The notes under the pieces: model-generated
What the model was told of the DNA's origin: nothing
Databases searched by the model: none
What the model saw: the letters and a program-made list of their open reading frames with translations, nothing else
NCBI GenBank assembly: GCA_944380845.1
Contig: CALWIU010000029.1
Location: forward strand, 1 to 33,501
From: an uncultured Clostridia bacterium
GTDB lineage: Bacteria; Bacillota; Clostridia; Oscillospirales; Acutalibacteraceae
Direction: 5' to 3'
Length of the DNA: 33,501 nt
Made by a program: the position numbers and the translations under genes
Shown here: positions 29,548 to 33,501 of the stretch, piece after piece
How positions within the stretch are numbered: position 1 is the stretch's first letter
Layout: each line of letters starts with the position of its first letter

Positions 29548-29577
29548 TTGAAATCCCGCTCATTTCTGTGCTATACT
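29548..29577 (+). promoter_or_regulatory. Sigma-A promoter of the dockerin-like gene
   Basis: TTGAAA (29548-29553), 18-nt spacer, TATACT (29572-29577), 50 nt upstream of the ATG. It shows the gene is not part of the mutS2 transcript. Confidence 0.7.
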
Positions 29578-29627
29578 GTGTACAGCAAGTTTTCTTTGCG
29601 TTCGACTTTTCATCGGAGGTAATGTAA

Positions 29628-30104
29628 ATGACGAAAAAAATCAAAATACTCTCAGCCGCCGTGCTGGTCTGCGCTTTGCTTATCAGCGCCATGTCAATGT
29701 TCGCCGGCGCCGCAACGATTCTTTTGGGCGATGTGGACGGCGACGGCCGCGTTTCGTCCGGCGATGCCCGTTTGATTTTGCGCCATGCGGTCAATATTGA
29801 GGATCTGCCGGAAGAATTCCTGATTGCCGCAGACATCGACCAGAACGATACCATCAACACCAGAGACGCCAGAACGACGCTGCGTACCGCTGTCCGTCTG
29901 GAAGAGCAAATCACCATCGAAACGGAAGACCCGACCCAGCCGAGCACGGAGCCGAGCACAGAGCCGACCCAGCCGACTCAGCCTTCGACGGAACCCACGC
30001 AGCCGACCCAGCCGACGGTTCCGGTTGAAACAACCGAGCAGCCGGTGGAGTTTTTACCCGATGACGGCGACGCCGGTTCGGTAGATGTCGGTCAGTTGAA
30101 CTGA
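29628..30104 (+). CDS. Small secreted dockerin-like protein with Thr/Pro-rich tail
   Basis: A 158-residue exported protein. A signal peptide (about 1-29) is followed directly by one type-I-like dockerin (about 33-92) with two calcium-loop repeats, GDVDGDGRVSSGDARLILRHA and DIDQNDTINTRDARTTLRTA. A low-complexity linker of TQPSTEP-type repeats (about 101-138) and an acidic end (FLPDDGDAGS) follow. Dockerins bind cohesins and normally anchor catalytic modules; none is attached here, and no cohesin is seen in the window. GGAGGT lies 8 nt before the ATG. Either a stand-alone calcium-binding adaptor or the remnant of a larger protein. The clean terminator after it argues against simple truncation. 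Confidence 0.85.
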   Translation: MTKKIKILSAAVLVCALLISAMSMFAGAATILLGDVDGDGRVSSGDARLILRHAVNIEDLPEEFLIAADIDQNDTINTRDARTTLRTAVRLEEQITIETEDPTQPSTEPSTEPTQPTQPSTEPTQPTQPTVPVETTEQPVEFLPDDGDAGSVDVGQLN

Positions 30105-30130
30105 ACAAATTTAAATAGAAGCAAAAAAAA

Positions 30131-30159
30131 TCGCGTCCTGTGGGGCGCGGTTTTTTTTG
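30131..30159 (+). terminator. Rho-independent terminator after the dockerin-like gene
   Basis: CGCGTCC (30132-30138) pairs with GGGCGCG-type arm (30143-30149), with one T-G pair and a TGTG loop, then T8. A preceding A8 makes it usable on both strands. Confidence 0.85.
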
Positions 30160-30640
30160 TCAAAATCCATGGATTGTGAAAAGTTGGGAAAGGAACAAGC
30201 CGGAGCGGGGGGAAAGGGCAGGGCATAAAACCGTTCGGAGACTGAAAAAGGGAAGAGAGAGAAAGACAGGGGAAGCCAGAGAGAAGGGGCAGAGGGAAAA
30301 GGTGACAAAAAATAAGGTTCGGGGTTGGAAAATGGTTCAGAGTTTGCGGAAAGGCAACGAGGAGCGGAAGAAGGGAAAAAGAAACAAGCCGGAGCGGGGA
30401 AAGGGCAGGGCATAAAACCGTTTGGAGATTGTGGAAAAAGCAAAGAGGGGCGGAAGAGGAGGGAAGGAAGAGCGAGGGGAAAAGGTTGGCGGCAGACCTT
30501 TTTTGGTGCGGGGGAAAGCCGGGGAAGGCAGGCACGCAGTGGGTTTGTGATAGAAAATGGTTGCCTGTGCGGGTTTGTAAGAAAGGCAGAGCGAGGGAAG
30601 AGCAGGGAAAAAGATAGCGAGCGGCAGACGCAAAGGCCAA
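30160..30640. repeat. Purine-rich non-coding DNA with a 50-bp direct repeat
   Basis: Nearly 500 bp dominated by G and A on the plus strand. A 49-50 bp block starting AACAAGCCGGAGCGGGG and ending near CATAAAACCGTT(C/T)GGAGA(C/T)TG occurs at 30194-30243 and 30383-30431. Long reading frames on both strands (180-200 codons) result from the low complexity and are rejected as genes. Confidence 0.7.
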
Positions 30641-30649
30641 CAGAGGCGA

Positions 30650-30890
30650 AAGCCGGGAAAAACAAGCTTTGCTTTTGCGTGTCTGCGCGAAGGATGCCCG
30701 GAGGGAGAAGCCGAAAAATCAAGGTTTATTTTTTCGCGCCTGTGGTAAAGGACGCCCGGAGGGGGAAGCCGGGAAAACAAGCTTTTCTTTTCCGTGCCTG
30801 TGGTGAGGGGACGACAGACGGGGAAAAGTCGGGAAATCGGATTTTTCTTTTTTGCGCCTGTGGTAAGGATGACGGCATGAAATCGGCAAA
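30650..30890. repeat. Degenerate tandem repeat, about 60-bp period
   Basis: About four units with landmarks GCGCCTGTGGTAAAGGA, CGCCCGGAGGGGGAAGCC, GGGAAAACAAGC and a T-rich end, starting near 30677, 30736, 30794 and 30854. Units differ by many substitutions and small indels. The last unit is partial (GCGCCTGTGGTAAGGATGAC). Confidence 0.7.
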
Positions 30891-31153
30891 AAATCGTTTT
30901 TGATCTTTCCGCTGCTGAGGCTGCCGGCGGCGCGAACAGCCGGTTTGCCTGAGGAAGCACGATTTTTTCTTTTTTGTTTTTTATTCTTGTAAACAAGAGC
31001 CGTTTTTTTCGATTTTTTTGCAGGATGTTTCATTCTTATCTGACACCATATTTTACATTTATCACACATAACAAGCGTACAAAAAATGAATCGCGGCATT
31101 TTGATATAAAAAGCGAAAATAGATAATTTTTTACACATTTTTCTTAAAATGTA
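30891..31153. other. AT-rich stretch upstream of the 31242 gene
   Basis: About 260 bp, increasingly AT-rich toward the promoter, without a credible gene or a recognised riboswitch. It may contain binding sites for regulators, but I see no clear dyad. Confidence 0.4.
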
Positions 31154-31182
31154 TTGAAAGCGCGAATTTGACTGTTTATAAT
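31154..31182 (+). promoter_or_regulatory. Sigma-A promoter of the large secreted protein gene
   Basis: TTGAAA (31154-31159), 17-nt spacer, consensus TATAAT (31177-31182), 60 nt upstream of the ATG at 31242. One of the best promoters in the window, so high expression is likely. Confidence 0.8.
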
Positions 31183-31241
31183 TATACATACAAGGATCGT
31201 GTGTTCGTTTCCTTGAATTATGAAACAGGGGGTTCCCAAAC

Positions 31242-33473
31242 ATGAAAAAGCACAGACTTTTCCTCCGTGGTACAGCGGTTGTGGCCATGCTGGTCATGCT
31301 GTTTACCGCGCTCTGTGTGCCCGCTTTTGCGGATGGAATTTACTCTCATTTGGACGGTTCCAAATATGTTTTGCAGAAAGTATCCAACCCCGACCGGCTG
31401 GAAGGCGAAGTTGACGGCCTTTTGCCCGGCGGCGACCGCGCGTCAAGCTATTGCTGGGCGATGGCGGAAAATAACGGATACCTTTACATCGGCACCTGGG
31501 CCAACGGCCTGTGGCAGATGGTCGAAGCCATTGCCGCCGGTGCGAAAAACGCCGGTATCGAAGTGACCGATGAGCTGGTCGATTCCATTGTCGATCTGGC
31601 GACCCGCGGCGAAATCGATCGCTGCGAGGATGACTCCTACTACACCGCGAAAATCTTCCGTTACAGCGAAGAGACCGGCGAAATGGAGCTGCTTTTTGAT
31701 CCCGGCGACCATGCCGGCGATCCGGATTACGGCGTAATCACCGGTTTCCGCGCCGCTGTGGAATTCAAGGGCGATGTGTATATGGACGCGCTGCTCAGCG
31801 GCCGCTGCCTGCTGTACAAGGTAACGGATGAAGATCCCTATGCGCTGCCGGAGATCGTTTTTGAAAACGGCACCCTTCGCGCCATGTGTGTCAGCGTGGA
31901 CGGCGAGACCATGTATGTCGCCGGTAAAACGAATATCCCCGAAGGCTATAAGAGCGCTGCCGCTATTTTCGCCACCACCACCGGTGAGGCGGGCAGCTAT
32001 GAAGTGATTGCCGACGCGGAAGATTTTGCTTATTACACCAAGAGCGGCACCACCGCCGATTTCAGCGACATTACGACGATGGCGAATCCCGCTTACAAAG
32101 ATGGTTATGAATTGATCGGCTCTCTGGGCACCTCCAAGGGCATCGTGATCGTTCGCGGTCACGCCGCTTCCGATGAGGAAATCGCTGCCGGTCTTGCCAA
32201 CCGTCACGGCTGGGTCTGGACGGAGTTTGCCGGCGACAACGGCGAATACCCGATCAGCTTCGGCAACCTGTATCATGTCAATCTGAACCCTGTGGTCTTT
32301 AACGATGAACTGTATTTCCTGACCATGACCAACCCGATGACGCCTTTGCTTCAGCTGTTCACCGGCCTTGTGACGGGCAATATGACACAGTTCTACAAAG
32401 GCCTTGACACCGTTGCCAAAGACTGCGACATCGAAGGCACGATTTACCGCCTGACCAAAGACGGCACTTTGCAGATGGTCATGGGCGATAAGGAATACTG
32501 CGACGACAGCATTGAATATGTCGCCAAGGTGGGCGCCGGTTTCACCGATGAAAAATACGGCACGACCATGTATATCTGGCGCGGCATCACCTATAACGAC
32601 AGACTTTATGTCAACACCATCGACTACTGGAACCTGTTCGGCTATGTAACGCAGCTGACCAACGGCGAGCTGCTGGGCATGAGCAAGGACGGTCTGAAAA
32701 CCGAACTGGGCTATCTGGTCACCTTTATGGATCAGGTCATGGGCTCGAAAACGCTGATGGATAAACTGTCCTCCTTCCTGCCGGTCATCAACCAGGTTCT
32801 GAACGAGGATGTCAAAGCCGCTGTCGAAAATCTGGCTTCTGAGCCGATGTTTGATATGCTGTATCTGCTGTACAGCGGTCTGGATCAGACCACCACGACG
32901 GAATATCTGGGCGAAGTGGTCGATCTGGTAACGGCGAATGCCGAGGATCTTGCCGCGTTCTGCGACAAGGCGATTGCGGTTCTGAGCGGCGGCATCTTTG
33001 CCGAAAGCGCTTCCGCGAAAAAAATGGTGGAGAGCATCAGCTCGGTGAAATCCGCTGTTTTGATGATCGCTGAAAACAAAGAGCACATCGAAAACTATAT
33101 GATCATTTCTGACACCGTCGCCAAAGAAAAGAACCCCGGCGGCGAGGTCTGGTGCACAGAAGACGGCATCAACTGGGAGCCGATCACCCGCAACGGCTTT
33201 AACGATCGTTACAACCACGGCGTTCGTACCTTTGCCATCGGCGACGACGGCAGCCTGTACTATGGCTGCGCCAACCCCTATTACGGCGCTCAGCTCTGGA
33301 AGCATACGGATGTAGCGGATGACTATGAGTACACCGGCCGTCAGGATCCCACCCAGTATGAAGAGCCGGAAGAAGAGCAGGGCGTATCCGGATTCTTCGA
33401 TCAGCTGATGAACTTCCTGCGTTCGATTCTGGATATGATCAAGAATCTGCTGAATACGATCTTTGCCAACTAA
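31242..33473 (+). CDS. Large secreted propeller-like protein with amphipathic C-terminal tail, unknown function
   Basis: A 743-residue exported protein. A signal peptide (about 1-30, ending VPAFA) is followed by repeated beta-strand pairs of propeller type: NNGYLYIGTWANGLWQM, TAKIFRYSEETGEM, FKGDVYMDALLSG, VDGETMYVAGKTN, VFNDELYFLTMTNP, GTIYRLTKDGTLQMV, YNDRLYVNTIDYW and a final GDDGSLYYGCANPYYGAQLW. Helical insertions break the pattern, the largest at about 480-630. An acidic linker (EEPEEEQGV) leads to a strongly amphipathic helix in the last 28 residues (SGFFDQLMNFLRSILDM and on). There is no LPxTG, SLH or transmembrane anchor. AGGGGG lies 9 nt before the ATG. I recognise no named family; surface sensing or binding is only a guess. 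Confidence 0.82.
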   Translation: MKKHRLFLRGTAVVAMLVMLFTALCVPAFADGIYSHLDGSKYVLQKVSNPDRLEGEVDGLLPGGDRASSYCWAMAENNGYLYIGTWANGLWQMVEAIAAGAKNAGIEVTDELVDSIVDLATRGEIDRCEDDSYYTAKIFRYSEETGEMELLFDPGDHAGDPDYGVITGFRAAVEFKGDVYMDALLSGRCLLYKVTDEDPYALPEIVFENGTLRAMCVSVDGETMYVAGKTNIPEGYKSAAAIFATTTGEAGSYEVIADAEDFAYYTKSGTTADFSDITTMANPAYKDGYELIGSLGTSKGIVIVRGHAASDEEIAAGLANRHGWVWTEFAGDNGEYPISFGNLYHVNLNPVVFNDELYFLTMTNPMTPLLQLFTGLVTGNMTQFYKGLDTVAKDCDIEGTIYRLTKDGTLQMVMGDKEYCDDSIEYVAKVGAGFTDEKYGTTMYIWRGITYNDRLYVNTIDYWNLFGYVTQLTNGELLGMSKDGLKTELGYLVTFMDQVMGSKTLMDKLSSFLPVINQVLNEDVKAAVENLASEPMFDMLYLLYSGLDQTTTTEYLGEVVDLVTANAEDLAAFCDKAIAVLSGGIFAESASAKKMVESISSVKSAVLMIAENKEHIENYMIISDTVAKEKNPGGEVWCTEDGINWEPITRNGFNDRYNHGVRTFAIGDDGSLYYGCANPYYGAQLWKHTDVADDYEYTGRQDPTQYEEPEEEQGVSGFFDQLMNFLRSILDMIKNLLNTIFAN

Positions 33474-33486
33474 GGTTTTGATCTGA

Positions 33487-33500
33487 AACAGGAAACCTGT
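33487..33500 (+). other. Small hairpin at the right edge
   Basis: ACAGG-AAA-CCTGT immediately after the 31242 gene stop. It may be the stem of a terminator whose T-run lies beyond the window. Confidence 0.35.
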
Positions 33501-33501
33501 C

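Noticed and set aside
30111-30996. Long overlapping reading frames (about 180-220 codons) on the minus strand
   Set aside because: They are Phe/Pro/Ser/Leu-rich translations of purine-rich repeat DNA, several frames are open at once, and none has a ribosome binding site or a recognisable domain.

Overview
The window looks like chromosomal DNA of a Gram-positive, spore-forming-lineage anaerobe of the Clostridia, most likely an uncultured gut Oscillospiraceae-type organism. This rests on moderately high GC, strong AGGAGG-type ribosome binding sites, consensus sigma-A promoters, a BofA-family protein, MutS2, a DtxR/MntR-type regulator, a clostridial 4-hydroxybutyrate dehydrogenase, methylglyoxal synthase and a dockerin-like domain. 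I see no rRNA, tRNA, CRISPR array, phage or transposase gene. Most genes are ordinary core metabolism. The unusual material is in the intergenic DNA and in the secreted/membrane proteins.

Layout. 1-386 (minus): the N-terminal part of methylglyoxal synthase. 387-1193: non-coding, with two copies of a palindromic repeat element. 1194-5815 (minus): a tightly overlapping five-gene operon (5'-deoxynucleotidase YfbR, two M42 aminopeptidases, a GNAT acetyltransferase, a PLP-dependent YnbB-like protein). 6407-8239 (plus): a conserved three-helix membrane protein, followed by a third copy of the palindromic element bracketed by two identical hairpins. 8994-9815 (plus): a signal-peptide protein with a C-terminal membrane anchor. 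9861-10060: a 25-bp degenerate tandem repeat. 10061-11176 (minus): 4-hydroxybutyrate dehydrogenase. 11278-11538 (minus): BofA-like protein. 11712-16091 (plus): a Cys/His-rich 63-residue protein, mannose-6-phosphate isomerase, an ABC-F ATPase and a Gfo/Idh/MocA oxidoreductase, closed by a strong terminator.

16172-21105 (minus): deoC, deoD, a U32 peptidase-family (RlhA-like) protein, an atypical Ogt-like methyltransferase and a PflX-like radical SAM protein, mostly overlapping. deoD and deoC form a deoxynucleoside salvage pair. 21244-23598 (minus): a GPH-type sugar transporter with a cytoplasmic tail of about 318 residues, divergent from a secreted purple-acid-phosphatase-like enzyme (23877-25328, plus). 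25581-25820: a six-unit 40-bp tandem repeat. 25827-26201 (minus): a DtxR/MntR-family regulator with a perfect dyad over its promoter. 26371-29509 (plus): glycerophosphodiester phosphodiesterase overlapping MutS2. 29628-30104 (plus): a small secreted dockerin-only protein. 30160-30890: purine-rich DNA with direct and tandem repeats. 31242-33473 (plus): a large secreted protein with propeller-like strands and an amphipathic C-terminal tail.

Best candidates for something undescribed: the three-copy hairpin element; the short amphipathic C-terminal tails on the two large secreted proteins; the long cytoplasmic extension on the sugar transporter; the Ogt homologue that keeps its reactive Cys but lacks its usual DNA-contact residues; and the series of unrelated, locus-specific degenerate tandem repeats in the gaps between genes.
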